Made by a program: the position numbers and the translations under genes. This document shows, piece by piece, positions 46,518 to 46,605 of a stretch of 46,605 nt of DNA. Positions within the stretch are counted from its first letter, which is position 1; the number at the start of each line of letters is the position of its first letter. The stretch spans positions 1 to 46,605 of the forward strand of contig NZ_CAJHOF010000016.1 of NCBI RefSeq assembly GCF_905120465.1. Direction: 5' to 3'. The notes beneath the pieces are model-generated. The model had not been told where the DNA came from. It saw only the letters and a list, made by a program, of their open reading frames with translations, and did not search any database. Source of the stretch: Campylobacter majalis. GTDB taxonomy: Bacteria; Campylobacterota; Campylobacteria; Campylobacterales; Campylobacteraceae.

Positions 46518-46605
46518 TTTTGTTATCCTTTCATAATGAGATTGTTTATCAATGAAAGAATACTACTATATTTTTTAAATTTATATTAAATATTAAAAAA
46601 TATAT

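Overview
The window looks like a chromosomal segment of a Campylobacter species (Campylobacterota). Base composition is AT-rich. Sigma70 promoters are mostly a TATAAT box, and ribosome sites are AAGGA-like. It carries Campylobacter marker genes (flaC, peb4/cbf2, dba-dsbI, CstII-type sialyltransferase, PglK-like flippase) and long G/C homopolymers inside glycan genes. Species cannot be settled from the sequence alone.

Layout. 126-3699 (minus): hypB-C-D-E-A, maturation of [NiFe] hydrogenase. 3803-5445 (minus): a GDYXXLXYXF protein and a DUF2157 membrane protein broken by an in-frame TGA. 5578-8354 (plus): htpG and a J-domain protein. 8357-10965 (minus): S4 protein-tsaE-lptB-rpoN. 11082-24960: a surface-glycan locus with an initiating sugar-phosphate transferase, six family-2-type transferases or relatives, a frameshifted family-4 transferase, the sialic-acid genes neuC, neuA and neuB, a GT42 sialyltransferase and a PglK-like flippase. 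25113-28584 (minus): phosphomannomutase/phosphoglucomutase, then groES-groEL under a CIRCE element. 28745-31279 (plus): a large AsmA-like protein. 31800-39665 (minus): DUF937 protein, flaC, and a tight operon peb4-fba-MotA-like-MotB-like-PLP enzyme-hisD. 39740-40375 (plus): nth. 41400-42752 (minus): rho. 42831-43550 (minus): seven tRNA genes. 43703-44520: a decayed IS1595-type transposase carrying a 31-bp tandem repeat. 44738-46517 (minus): dba-dsbI and a secreted propeller-like protein.

The centre of interest is the glycan locus. NeuC makes ManNAc from UDP-GlcNAc, NeuB condenses it with PEP to Neu5Ac, NeuA activates it to CMP-Neu5Ac, and the GT42 enzyme would transfer it to a surface acceptor. 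At least four G tracts (G9-G11) sit in or at the starts of these genes. As read here, the sialyltransferase (G11) and one GT2 (G10) are out of frame (OFF), and another GT2 (G9) is in frame (ON). A fourth tract (G9) lies where a transferase end overlaps the neuB start, so that one-base slippage would fuse the two proteins. Two GT2 paralogues share a 366-bp direct repeat flanking a phase-variable gene.

Other points worth a second look: a MotB-like protein whose expected proton-binding Asp is Asn; a DsbI membrane part and a propeller part encoded by separate genes; a dispersed intergenic repeat shared by two gene-free regions; and an unusual tRNA-Glu. Functions are assigned from remembered family motifs; no database search was run.
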